The notes under the pieces are model-generated. The model did not search any database, was not told the origin of the DNA, and saw nothing but the letters and a program-made list of their open reading frames with translations. A DNA stretch of 64,000 nucleotides. It comes from JAGOBP01 sp046328575. GTDB taxonomy: Bacteria > Chloroflexota > Anaerolineae > Fen-1058. Where the stretch lies: the NCBI GenBank assembly GCA_046328575.1, contig JAXLWI010000012.1, forward strand, positions 15,236-79,235, read 5' to 3'. The position numbers and the translations under genes are program-made. Below are positions 32,934 to 41,983 of the stretch, in pieces (the first letter of the stretch is position 1; every line of letters begins with the position of its first letter).

Positions 32934-35900
32934 ATGTCTCGCAAATTGAATCAGGTGTTTGTTCTGGCTGTGGTGTTGAGCATGATGCTCAGCGTGACGC
33001 TTCCGGCGACCGCGCTGCCGACTGACAAATCGGCTTCGACCGCGCCCGCCAAGACGACGCAACCGGCCCAGCCAACTGCGCCCGTAGCGCAAGGTGATGC
33101 GCCGGCTGCCTTAACCGTACCGGAAGTATCCGAAGTCGCGGTTGATGCGGACGAGAAGCCCTTTGCAGCCGCTAAAGGCCCGATTGATGTCGTGATCGAA
33201 TTGCAGGATGCACCCGCCGTGGTCACTTACGCGCAAGCGAATAAAGTGGACGCGGTTTCGGTCGCCAAACTGCAAATCGCCAAGATCGAAGCAGCGCAGC
33301 AAGCGCTGTTGGCGCCGTTGGCCAAATTAGACGCCAAGGTGATTTATCGGACACAGCGTGTGTACAACGGAATTGCGGTCCGCGTTGACGCAGCTGCGAT
33401 CGACGCGATTAAGGCCCTGCCCGGTGTTAAGGCCGTGCATCCGCTGATGGCCAAGACGCTGGACAACTGGCACAGCGTGCCGTCGATTGGCGCCCCGCAA
33501 TTGTGGGATACGCTGAATCAATGGGGCGGGCTGGACGGCACTGGGGTCAAAGTAGGTGTCATCGACTCCGGTATCGACTACATTCATGCCGATTTCGGCG
33601 GCCCGGCTGTTACCTCACTTTATGGAACTGTCGACACAACGGTTGTCACTAACACCTACAACGGCAAGCTATTGTATCCAACTGCCAAGGTGGTTGGTGG
33701 CTGGGACTTCGTCGGTGATGATTATGACGCGGCCGGTTCCGGCAGTGAGTTGATTCCGCACCCCGATGCGAACCCGGCTCCATGCTATTCCGGTGGTGAC
33801 TCGGCTGATCACGGCACGCACGTTGCAGGCACCGTGGCTGGCTACGGCGTCAACGCTAACGGCACCACGTATACCGGCCCGTACAATGCCTCGATCAACT
33901 TCAGCAATTTCAAGGTTGGCCCCGGTGTTGCGCCCAAGGCGCAGCTCTATTCGCTGCGTGTGTTTGGCTGCAACGGCTCGACCAACGTCACCGACCAAGC
34001 GATCGAGTGGGCCGTTGACCCGAACATGGACGGCGACTTTGCCGATCACCTGGACGTGATCAATATGTCGCTCGGTTCGTCCTATGGCAGTGAGTACGAT
34101 TCATCCGCGATCGCTGCCGACAATGCGGCACTGGCGCACGTGATCGTCGTGGCCTCGTCTGGCAACGCAGGTGATGTGCACTACGTCACTGGTTCACCTG
34201 CCGTGGCCGATCATGTGATCAGCGTCGCCGGTAACGACGATGGCGCCGCCATCCTTGACGGCTTCCGAGTTACCGCACCAGCGAGCATCGTCGGTGTGTA
34301 CCCAGCGTCGGAATCAGTAGCGTATGACTGGCAAAGCCCCAACCTCCCAGTGACAGGCAAACTGGTCTATCCAGAAGTTGGTGCTACCCCCTCGCAAGAT
34401 CAACGGACAGGCTGCTACACTTTCGACGCCGCTAATAAGCAAGTCATCAGCGGCAACATTGTGCTGCTCAACTGGACCGAACCGTCCTGCGGTGGTTCGG
34501 TGGCGCGCACGGGCAATGCCGTGGCAGCAGGCGCGAAGGGTGTGATTCTGGTCGACAACAGTGATGCTTTCGACCTGCTCATCACCGGCAGCGCAGTCGT
34601 CCCCGCGTACAGCGCACCCAAAGATATCGGTGATATGCTCAAAACGCAGATCGCCGCGAGCAACACGGTGACGGTGGTGCTGACCAATCAATATCAGGGC
34701 AGCGTCAAGCGCATGGAGCCGTTTGCCGAGAACACCATCTACTCGTCATCGTCGCGCGGCCCGCGCCGCATAGACTCGATGTTGAAGCCAGATATCACGG
34801 CACCGGCGGTGTCCGTCTTCTCGGCCTACAACGGCACCGGCACACAAGGCACCAGCTTCAGCGGTACCTCGATGGCTGCGCCGCATGTAGCGGGTGCGAT
34901 GGCCCTGCTGCGCCAGCAACGTCCGGACTGGTCGGTGGAAGAACTGAAGTCGTTGGTTATGAACACCGCCACGACCGATATCACGACTAACGGTGTGAAG
35001 AATACGCCGGCCCGCGTTGGCGCTGGCCGCATTACGCTGCCCAACGCAGCGCAATCGCAGGTCATTGCTTACAATGCGACTGAGCCTTACCTGACCAGCG
35101 TATCGTTTGGCGCGCCCGAAGTCGCGGGCACCGCTCAGACGACGAAGCAAATCGAGATCGTCAACAAGAGCAGCCGCACCGTCAAGTTTAACGTTAGCTA
35201 CGTGCCAATGGCAGATATGCCGGGCGTAAGCTATCAGGTAGTCTTCGGCGCAGGACTTAACAGTCCGAGCTCGTCTAACGCTCCCGCTGTTCTGATCCTG
35301 GGACCCTATCAATCGGCACTAGTCGATGTGATCATGACTGCCGATGCGACTCAAATGAAGCACAACGCTGATCCTACGCTTGTGCTTGATGGGTATCGCC
35401 AGTACCTGAGCGAGGAATCGGGCTATGTGGTCTTCACCCCGGTCCTCTATACGATTTATCTGCCGCTAGTTGCGAAGAATAGCACTGGGGCGACCACCAT
35501 GGCCGCCGCGCCACAAGCCCTGCCGCCGTCATTGCCGGCCACGGTACGCGTGCCGGTCTATGCCGCGCCGCGCCCAGCGTCTGAGATGCATACGACGTCA
35601 ACTGGTCTGGTTTTCAATACAATCACCGGCACGGCCACAATTCCGATGGCGGGTACCGGCATCAACAACGGCACGAATTATCCAGTGGATACGCTCTCGC
35701 TGGTATCGGCCTTCGAACTGGCTGAAGCCAAGGCCGATCCCGGGCTGGGTGTGATGAACAATGCGGCCCTGAAGTATGTTGGCGTCACGAATGACAATCG
35801 TGTCGCCGCGGGCGGTTTTGTGACAAACACCATCGTTTACTTCGGCATTTCGACCTGGGGCAATCACTCGACTCCGTATGCAGGTGATGCGGAGTTCGAT

Positions 35901-38900
35901 ATCTACATCGACTCCAACCGCGACGGCGTGTGGGATTACGCCGCCTGGAACGGGAACACTGGCACCAGCCAGAACCCCACGGACGTGCATGTAACCAAGA
36001 TCATCAATCTGACGACCGGCGTGGTTACTGCTCGACGCTTTGTGAACGTTACGCCGGCGGTCGACACGGCGATCTTCAACAATAATGTGATGATCCTGCC
36101 GATCGACGCCAAGGACATTGGTCTGAGCAACAGCAATCCGCGCTTCGACTATCGAATCTACACGTACAGCCGCGAAGATCCAACGGAGAGCGGCGTGGAT
36201 GCCAGCGCCAAACACACGTACAGCGCCGCGACGGCCGGCCTCGACTTCGCCAATGGCAGCCTCGTCGCCAACGTTTGGCCAGATCTGCCCAGCACTGTCA
36301 TCACGACGACCTTCAACTTCACGCCGTATGTGGACAATCAGTCACAGGGTGTGTTGTTGTTCCACCATCACAATGTGGAAGGTGCGCGTGAAGAAGTCGT
36401 CTCGGTGACCAAGCCAGCCAATCTGGTGGCCGTGACCCTGATGCACACCAACGACTTCCACGGTAACCTGGAACTGTCGGGCAGCAATCCCGGCATGCCG
36501 CGCCTAGCGAATAAGATTAAGCAAGTGCGCAATGAAGTCAACCGCAGCAACACGCTGTTGCTGGATGCGGGCGACATCATGCAAAGTTCGCTGCTAAGCA
36601 ACCTGAAGAAGGGCGAACCTACCATCGATCTGTACAACTACGTCGGCTATGATGTGGCGACGTATGGCAACCACGAATTCGACTGGGGTCAACAGGTGTT
36701 GATCAGCCGCACCACGCAGGCCAACTTCCCGTTCGTGGTGTCCAATCTGGTCGTCAATGACACCGGCAACTGCGCCACCGCTGGCTGGACGTCGCCGATT
36801 TCGTTCACTGTCAAACCGTGGATCACCAAGACAGTCGGTACGCCGGGCAACCAGGCTGTGATCGGCATCTTGGGCACGGCCTCGATCGAAACACCGTACA
36901 TCACTATCGCGTCGGCCACGCAGGGTTTGTGCTTTAAGAACCCGGCGGAGTCGATCGCCCACTACTACAACGACGTCAAGGCTGCGGGCGCGGACGTCAT
37001 CGTCGTACTCAGCCACAACGGTAACACGGATGGCGGTTACGGCTATGGCTTCACCGTCGAAGGCGATCAGACCCTGGCGCGCAAGCTAGTTCAGCAAGGC
37101 ACACCCGCTAACCTGATCATCGGTGGCCACAGCCATACTGATCTGGCCGCAGCGCAAGTTGTCAGCGGCACCACCATCGTGCAAGCGCACTATGCAGGCC
37201 GCAAACTGGGCCGCGCCGACCTGATCATCAACACGGCCACTGATACCGCTTCGATCGCGTGGACGCGCATCGTGGTTGGCACCGGCGATCCAGAAGATGC
37301 CGCCACCAAGGCGCGCGTCAACGTCTGGGCGCAGGATCCCGCCTACCAGGCGCAGATCAATCAAGTCGTCGGCTTCAGCAATATCGATCTGGTCCGCAAC
37401 TACAACGGCGATAACTTCGTCGGTGATCTAGTCAACGACTCGATCTACAACGACTTGAACACGGACACCAACCCAGCCAATGATGTGGATATGGTGTTCA
37501 ACAATGCTGGCGGCCTTCGCTCCGATATCACTAGCACCACTAAGCCGTTTACGTTAACCTATGGCTTGATGTACAGCGAGCTGCCGTTCGGCAATGCCAC
37601 GCTGGTGGGCGATATGAAGGGCTGGCAGATCATGGAACTGCTGAATCAGAGCGCCACGCTGTTCAAGGGCGCGATTCAGGTGTCCGGCATCCGTTATGCC
37701 TTCTATAACTACACTGACTCGTTGCCCGGTCCACAACCGTATGCGTGGGGCGCGTACAGCGTCACCGTGAAAGATCGTCTCACCAACGCGTGGGGGCCAT
37801 TGGTCCTGACCAAGACCTACCGCATCGCCACCAATGAATTCCTGGCGCCGGCCGGTCAAGACGGCTACACCCCGTTCAAGTACGTCACCAACTACTCGTA
37901 CTATGGCGACATGCTGGACGGTGTGAATCGCTGGGTCAGCAAGATGTACAGCACTACCGCCACCGCTTACAACGGCCCGAATGGTGACGGCCTGCTTGAT
38001 GGCCGCATCCTGCAGGAAAGCACCATCATCCCCGTCACGGTGCTGCACCATAACGACTCGCACGGTCGCTTGTTGCAGAGTGGCAGCACGCCGGGTTACA
38101 CCAATCTGGCCACCGCCATCAATCAGGAACGCGCCCACAATCCCGGCCGATCGATCTTGCTGTCGGCCGGCGACAACATCCAGGGCGACACCATGATGGC
38201 GTACTACAAGACGTCATACACGGGCAAAGCAGCGGATGGAACTACGCTGCCGGTGACGTTGACGGCGAACCCGCTGATCACGGCGTTCAACGCCATGACC
38301 TACACAGCGTACACGCTGGGCAATCACGAGTTCAACTTCGGCAACGCTATCTTCACCAACACGCTGAAGCAAGCCAACTATCCGATTCTGCAGGCCAACC
38401 TGTATGACACGGGCGCGTATGGCATTGATCAGGTGCCGGTGAAGTCCGACATCACCACTACATTGGCGGGTGGCATCAAGGTCGCAGTGTTGGGCATTGG
38501 CAACCACCGCGTGCCCAACTACGAAATGCCCAGCGACATTCTGGGGCTGACCTTCACTAACCCGATCACGGAAGCGCAGAATCGCGCGCCCGCGTTAAAG
38601 GCCGCCAATGACATCGTCGTCGCGTTGACCCACATCGGCTTCACTGAAGATCCGGCCAGCGTGGAAGTCGACGCCAACGTCGATACCAATCTCGCGGCAA
38701 CGACCACCGGCATCGACACCATCATCGGCGGGCACAGCCACACACCGCCGTACATCGACACCAAGTTCGGCACCGGTGTGGCAGCCTTGGGCTCGTACAA
38801 GTACCTGCCAGCCATCGTCGGCAATCCCAACAACACCCCGGTGCTAATCAACCAGGCCAATCGCTACAACACCTTCCTGGGTGAGGTCATCATCGGCGTC

Positions 38901-39731
38901 CGGCCCAAGGCGGGCGGCGGTTACGAAGTCATGTCCCGCGCTGGCCGCGACATCGAACTGACCACGACTGGCTATCCGGAAGATGCGCGCGTCAAGGCCA
39001 TCGTCAAGCCGTACGACGACTTCCTGACCACGTACAAGAACCAGATCTTCGGGCAGACACAAGCCCCGATTGACACGCTGCAAGCCTTCACGCAAGAGAC
39101 CAACGGCGCCAACCTGCAGGTCGATGCCTCGCTGTGGAAGCTCGACAAAGAATTGTCGTCCACGCTCAGCATTGACTTCCATCTGTCTGGCGCAATGACC
39201 AACGCCAAGATCGCGGCCACGGCCACGCCGACCAACCCGTACACCATGACGGTCGGCGAGATGTTCACGCTGATGCCGTATGAAAACGCGCTGGTGGTCT
39301 TTGAACTGAACGGCGCGCAACTCAAGTCCATCCTGGAGCGCGGCTATCGCAACTACTGGTACTATAAGAACACGGCTAATGCCGGCGGGTACTCCAAGTA
39401 CACGACCTGTATGTTGGATGTATCGGCGGGCGGCGTGATCACCTACCAGAACACGATCAGCTACACACCGGGCGTCGACTATGTGGTAGGTATGGCGGTC
39501 AACGGCACCCCGATCGACTTTACGGCAGCGACCACGTACACCGTCTCGACGGTCAACTACATCGCGGCCGGCTCGTGCAACTTCAACAACGCTGGCGTGA
39601 CCATGTGGCCACCTAGCCAATTGAAGGCCAGCACGCAGTACTACGTGCGCGATGTTGTCATCGAGTACGTACCGACCCTGCCGCAGCCGATCAATCCGCA
39701 GATCGAAGGCCGACTGGTCTTCCTACCGTAG
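32934..39731 (+). CDS. Giant secreted subtilisin-like protease fused to two 5'-nucleotidase modules
   Basis: 2265 residues. A signal peptide (about 1-28) is followed by an inhibitor-type propeptide (85-175). The S8 protease catalytic residues are D211 (VIDSGID), H293 (DHGTHVAG) and S646 (FSGTSMAAPHVAG), with a PA-like insert between H and S. IYLPLVAKN lies near 840. A beta-rich region of unknown type follows (850-1160). Then come two UshA-like modules: LMHTNDFHGN near 1168, GNHEFDWG and IIGGHSHT; and VLHHNDSHGR near 1702, GNHEFNFG and IIGGHSHT, each with a 5'-nucleotidase C-domain. The end, GRLVFLP, is a weak anchor-like tail. ATG 32934 follows GGAGAAGG and starts the signal peptide. Confidence 0.93.
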   Translation: MSRKLNQVFVLAVVLSMMLSVTLPATALPTDKSASTAPAKTTQPAQPTAPVAQGDAPAALTVPEVSEVAVDADEKPFAAAKGPIDVVIELQDAPAVVTYAQANKVDAVSVAKLQIAKIEAAQQALLAPLAKLDAKVIYRTQRVYNGIAVRVDAAAIDAIKALPGVKAVHPLMAKTLDNWHSVPSIGAPQLWDTLNQWGGLDGTGVKVGVIDSGIDYIHADFGGPAVTSLYGTVDTTVVTNTYNGKLLYPTAKVVGGWDFVGDDYDAAGSGSELIPHPDANPAPCYSGGDSADHGTHVAGTVAGYGVNANGTTYTGPYNASINFSNFKVGPGVAPKAQLYSLRVFGCNGSTNVTDQAIEWAVDPNMDGDFADHLDVINMSLGSSYGSEYDSSAIAADNAALAHVIVVASSGNAGDVHYVTGSPAVADHVISVAGNDDGAAILDGFRVTAPASIVGVYPASESVAYDWQSPNLPVTGKLVYPEVGATPSQDQRTGCYTFDAANKQVISGNIVLLNWTEPSCGGSVARTGNAVAAGAKGVILVDNSDAFDLLITGSAVVPAYSAPKDIGDMLKTQIAASNTVTVVLTNQYQGSVKRMEPFAENTIYSSSSRGPRRIDSMLKPDITAPAVSVFSAYNGTGTQGTSFSGTSMAAPHVAGAMALLRQQRPDWSVEELKSLVMNTATTDITTNGVKNTPARVGAGRITLPNAAQSQVIAYNATEPYLTSVSFGAPEVAGTAQTTKQIEIVNKSSRTVKFNVSYVPMADMPGVSYQVVFGAGLNSPSSSNAPAVLILGPYQSALVDVIMTADATQMKHNADPTLVLDGYRQYLSEESGYVVFTPVLYTIYLPLVAKNSTGATTMAAAPQALPPSLPATVRVPVYAAPRPASEMHTTSTGLVFNTITGTATIPMAGTGINNGTNYPVDTLSLVSAFELAEAKADPGLGVMNNAALKYVGVTNDNRVAAGGFVTNTIVYFGISTWGNHSTPYAGDAEFDIYIDSNRDGVWDYAAWNGNTGTSQNPTDVHVTKIINLTTGVVTARRFVNVTPAVDTAIFNNNVMILPIDAKDIGLSNSNPRFDYRIYTYSREDPTESGVDASAKHTYSAATAGLDFANGSLVANVWPDLPSTVITTTFNFTPYVDNQSQGVLLFHHHNVEGAREEVVSVTKPANLVAVTLMHTNDFHGNLELSGSNPGMPRLANKIKQVRNEVNRSNTLLLDAGDIMQSSLLSNLKKGEPTIDLYNYVGYDVATYGNHEFDWGQQVLISRTTQANFPFVVSNLVVNDTGNCATAGWTSPISFTVKPWITKTVGTPGNQAVIGILGTASIETPYITIASATQGLCFKNPAESIAHYYNDVKAAGADVIVVLSHNGNTDGGYGYGFTVEGDQTLARKLVQQGTPANLIIGGHSHTDLAAAQVVSGTTIVQAHYAGRKLGRADLIINTATDTASIAWTRIVVGTGDPEDAATKARVNVWAQDPAYQAQINQVVGFSNIDLVRNYNGDNFVGDLVNDSIYNDLNTDTNPANDVDMVFNNAGGLRSDITSTTKPFTLTYGLMYSELPFGNATLVGDMKGWQIMELLNQSATLFKGAIQVSGIRYAFYNYTDSLPGPQPYAWGAYSVTVKDRLTNAWGPLVLTKTYRIATNEFLAPAGQDGYTPFKYVTNYSYYGDMLDGVNRWVSKMYSTTATAYNGPNGDGLLDGRILQESTIIPVTVLHHNDSHGRLLQSGSTPGYTNLATAINQERAHNPGRSILLSAGDNIQGDTMMAYYKTSYTGKAADGTTLPVTLTANPLITAFNAMTYTAYTLGNHEFNFGNAIFTNTLKQANYPILQANLYDTGAYGIDQVPVKSDITTTLAGGIKVAVLGIGNHRVPNYEMPSDILGLTFTNPITEAQNRAPALKAANDIVVALTHIGFTEDPASVEVDANVDTNLAATTTGIDTIIGGHSHTPPYIDTKFGTGVAALGSYKYLPAIVGNPNNTPVLINQANRYNTFLGEVIIGVRPKAGGGYEVMSRAGRDIELTTTGYPEDARVKAIVKPYDDFLTTYKNQIFGQTQAPIDTLQAFTQETNGANLQVDASLWKLDKELSSTLSIDFHLSGAMTNAKIAATATPTNPYTMTVGEMFTLMPYENALVVFELNGAQLKSILERGYRNYWYYKNTANAGGYSKYTTCMLDVSAGGVITYQNTISYTPGVDYVVGMAVNGTPIDFTAATTYTVSTVNYIAAGSCNFNNAGVTMWPPSQLKASTQYYVRDVVIEYVPTLPQPINPQIEGRLVFLP

Positions 39732-39763
39732 CGTCCGTCTTCACTCCGGTTGAGTGATTAACT

Positions 39764-39805
39764 CAAGACCCGATGGGGAGCAGCTAGCCCATCGGGTCTT
39801 GTTTT
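39764..39805 (+). terminator. Terminator after the giant gene
   Basis: CAAGACCCGATGGG pairs with CCCATCGGGTCTTG, a 14-bp stem, followed by TTTT. Confidence 0.9.
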
Positions 39806-39811
39806 ATGCGG

Positions 39812-39823
39812 TAGAATTGGCGC
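39812..39823 (+). promoter_or_regulatory. -10 box of the Nudix gene, probably leaderless
   Basis: TAGAAT ends seven bases before the A of the ATG at 39824, placing the transcript start at the start codon. It directly follows the preceding terminator; no convincing -35 box or ribosome binding site is seen. Confidence 0.5.
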
Positions 39824-40360
39824 ATGACACGACCACTTGAAATGAACTATTGCCCGTGTTGCGGTCACGCCTTGGAAGATCGATTCTTGTTTGGCCGCAT
39901 GCGTCGCAAGTGCATTAACTGCGGCTTCGTCTTCTTCCGCGATCCCAAGGTGGCCGCAGGCGTCTTAGCCGAGAAGGACAATCGGGTGTTGTTGGTGCGC
40001 CGCCTGTACGAGCCGCATCCCGGCGAGTGGGCATTGCCCGCCGGCTTCGTCGAAATCGACGAAGGGCCTGTCACGGCCGCCCTGCGCGAACTGACTGAAG
40101 AAACCGGGCTGATCGGGAAAATTACCGGCGTCATCGACACTTATCACGTTGAGTCTGATCCCCGCGGCTCGATCGTGATGATCCTTTACCACGCGCACAT
40201 CGTCGGTGGTGAACTGCGCGCTGGCGACGACGCACAAGACGTGCGTTTCTTTGCACCCGATGAGCTGCCATCGGACTTGGCGTTTGTGTCTACCCGCCGG
40301 GCGATTTTGCGCTGGCAGTCCGGTGCCCTCCATCGATCAAAAACGTCCGCCAGCGGTTAG
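39824..40360 (+). CDS. Nudix hydrolase with N-terminal zinc ribbon (NudC-like)
   Basis: 178 residues. CPCC and CINC (about 8-29) form a zinc ribbon, followed by a Nudix domain with a complete box, GFVEIDEGPVTAALRELTEE (G-x5-E-x7-REL-TEE). The arrangement resembles a shortened NADH pyrophosphatase, and it probably hydrolyses a nucleoside diphosphate derivative. The 3' end overlaps the shared terminator. The gene lies just after the protein with 5'-nucleotidase modules, which fits a nucleotide theme, but that is only context. Confidence 0.88.
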   Translation: MTRPLEMNYCPCCGHALEDRFLFGRMRRKCINCGFVFFRDPKVAAGVLAEKDNRVLLVRRLYEPHPGEWALPAGFVEIDEGPVTAALRELTEETGLIGKITGVIDTYHVESDPRGSIVMILYHAHIVGGELRAGDDAQDVRFFAPDELPSDLAFVSTRRAILRWQSGALHRSKTSASG

Positions 40361-40374
40361 TCCACTGGCGGACG
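40344..40374. terminator. Bidirectional terminator between converging genes
   Basis: CGTCCGCCAG pairs with CTGGCGGACG around an 11-nt loop. The left arm lies within the last codons of the Nudix gene. A CAGTTT tail on one side and a TTTTTGATC tail on the other suit both directions. Confidence 0.75.
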
Positions 40375-40404
40375 TCAGTTTAGCTGGGGCTAGCCGAACG
40401 TTTA

Positions 40405-40773
40405 TCAACCACTCACATCACGTCGCATCGCGTCGAACTCATCTTTGGTGATCTCGCCGCGCGCGTAGCGCTTCTGCAAAATATCCAGCGCCGAATCCGG
40501 CATGATCGGTTCCGGGCCGGTGTTTGATGGCCGATTGAACAACCCGCCGACACCCCACACGAACAGACCGATGATTAGCGCCCACATCGCGACCGACGCA
40601 ACGCCCGACACAAGCCCACCCCAGCCGATCATCGGCAAGAAGCGCATCCGATCGGGATAGAAGTTGGCAGCGATCAAACTGCCTCGCCCCAACCAAAAGC
40701 CCGTCGATACCAGTACCGCCACAATCACCAATCCGCCTACGATTTTTAGGATCCTGCGCCCAGTTGTACTCAT
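40405..40773 (-). CDS. Small membrane protein with SHOCT domain
   Basis: 122 residues. Two membrane helices (about 10-30 and 55-75) are followed by a C-terminal short helical SHOCT motif, ALDILQKRYARGEITKDEFDAM. SHOCT is found at the ends of many membrane proteins and has no settled function. GAGG lies 7 bases before ATG 40773. It converges on the Nudix gene. Confidence 0.8.
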   Translation of the reverse strand: MSTTGRRILKIVGGLVIVAVLVSTGFWLGRGSLIAANFYPDRMRFLPMIGWGGLVSGVASVAMWALIIGLFVWGVGGLFNRPSNTGPEPIMPDSALDILQKRYARGEITKDEFDAMRRDVSG

Positions 40774-40998
40774 TTTCAACCTCGTTTCTACTACTCAATT
40801 TCTAACCAGTTTTATGCTGGAAGTATATCGCTGAAGTGTAAAAATCGCGCAATAAATTGATGAAATGCAGGTGAGAGTTTACGGGCAGACGTTGCCCACA
40901 CCTCAGCCTGTCTGCCCCGGCGAAATCAGCCTTTCGACCGATGTCGACTTACCCGGCAGCCGCTACACTATCAGCAGCAAATGTACGCGGAGGCAAAC

Positions 40999-41532
40999 AT
41001 GCGCGATAAAGGCTCGTTAGTGATGGGAGTGGTGCTGGTCGGACTAGGTGCGCTGTTTTTACTGAACACCTGGCTGCACATCAACGTCTGGGGACTCTTT
41101 TGGCCGGGGTTGTTAATTCTGCTGGGCGTAGTGATTCTGGCGCGGTCACGCACGGTCACACCGGGCACGCGCAACGATTTTGTCCTGATCGGTGATGTGC
41201 ACCGCTTTGGAGCCGGACCACTCACCAACGAAGACGTGTGGATCGGCATCGGCGACCTCGATTACGATCTGACGCAAGCCGATATTCCTACGGGCGAAAC
41301 GGTCTTGCGCGTGCAAGGTCTCATCGGCGATGTGAAGTTGTTCATGCCTGCCAACGTCGGTTTGTCGATCAGCGCTAACGGCTTGATCACAGATGCCAAA
41401 GTGTTGGGCGAACAACACTCTTATTTCCTCAACCCTTATCGTTACACCAGCGAAGGTTACGCCGAAGCTGAGCGCAAGATCAAGTTGGAGACGGCGTTCT
41501 TCATCAACGATGTGAAGGTCAAGCGCGCGTAG
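40999..41532 (+). CDS. LiaF-like membrane protein
   Basis: 177 residues. Two or three hydrophobic segments lie in the first 60 residues (VMGVVLVGLGALFLLNTWLH and FWPGLLILLGVVILA). A beta-rich C-terminal domain with GDVKLFMPANVGLSISANG follows, as in LiaF/YvqF cell-envelope stress proteins. Relatives restrain a histidine kinase, but no kinase or regulator is adjacent here. GGAGG lies just before ATG 40999, which decided the start over an ATG 18 bases upstream. Confidence 0.72.
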   Translation: MRDKGSLVMGVVLVGLGALFLLNTWLHINVWGLFWPGLLILLGVVILARSRTVTPGTRNDFVLIGDVHRFGAGPLTNEDVWIGIGDLDYDLTQADIPTGETVLRVQGLIGDVKLFMPANVGLSISANGLITDAKVLGEQHSYFLNPYRYTSEGYAEAERKIKLETAFFINDVKVKRA

Positions 41533-41556
41533 CGCAGGTTGAATTTTCGAAATGAA

Positions 41557-41590
41557 AACGGGCGGATGCGCGGCTGCGCATTCGCCCGTT
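41557..41590. terminator. Shared terminator of converging genes
   Basis: AACGGGCG-x-ATGCG pairs with CGCAT-x-CGCCCGTT around a short loop, with TTTT further on each side. Confidence 0.8.
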
Positions 41591-41605
41591 CAGTTTTGTC
41601 ATCGG

Positions 41606-41983
41606 TCAGTACGCACCGAGTTCTCTCAGCCGCGCGTCGCTGATCCCGAAATGATGCGCCAGTTCATGGATCACCGTGTGGCGCACTTGTTGCCGCACCT
41701 CTTCAGGCGTGCGGCACAGCTGCTCGATCGGTTGTTGGAAAATCCGAATCGTATCTGGCGGCACCAGCTGATAGCCACTCGTGCGCGCCGTCAACGGAAT
41801 GCCGACGTACAATCCGAGCAGCACCCCACCCGGGCGGCCACCAACCTGCCGATAGTCTTCAAGCGTCGGCGCGGTTTCCACGATGACTTCCACGTTGTTC
41901 ATTTTGACGTGGAAATACGGCGGCAGATCATCCAGCGCCTGCGCAACCAAAGCCTCAAATTCACTGCGCGATAACGCCGTCAC
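41606..41983 (-). CDS. Minimal metallopeptidase-family protein
   Basis: 125 residues. The zinc motif is VIHELAHHFG near the C-terminus, of the short zincin type often annotated as metallopeptidase family (DUF1025). LPPYFHVKMNNVEVIVE at the start is also typical. Substrate unknown. It starts with GTG immediately after the stop codon of the nucleoside kinase, so translation is coupled. Confidence 0.85.
   Translation of the reverse strand: MTALSRSEFEALVAQALDDLPPYFHVKMNNVEVIVETAPTLEDYRQVGGRPGGVLLGLYVGIPLTARTSGYQLVPPDTIRIFQQPIEQLCRTPEEVRQQVRHTVIHELAHHFGISDARLRELGAY

Noticed and set aside
33327..39620. Several long open frames opposite the giant gene
   Set aside because: They are shadows of a high-GC coding strand, with low-complexity Arg/His-rich sequence and no recognisable motif.
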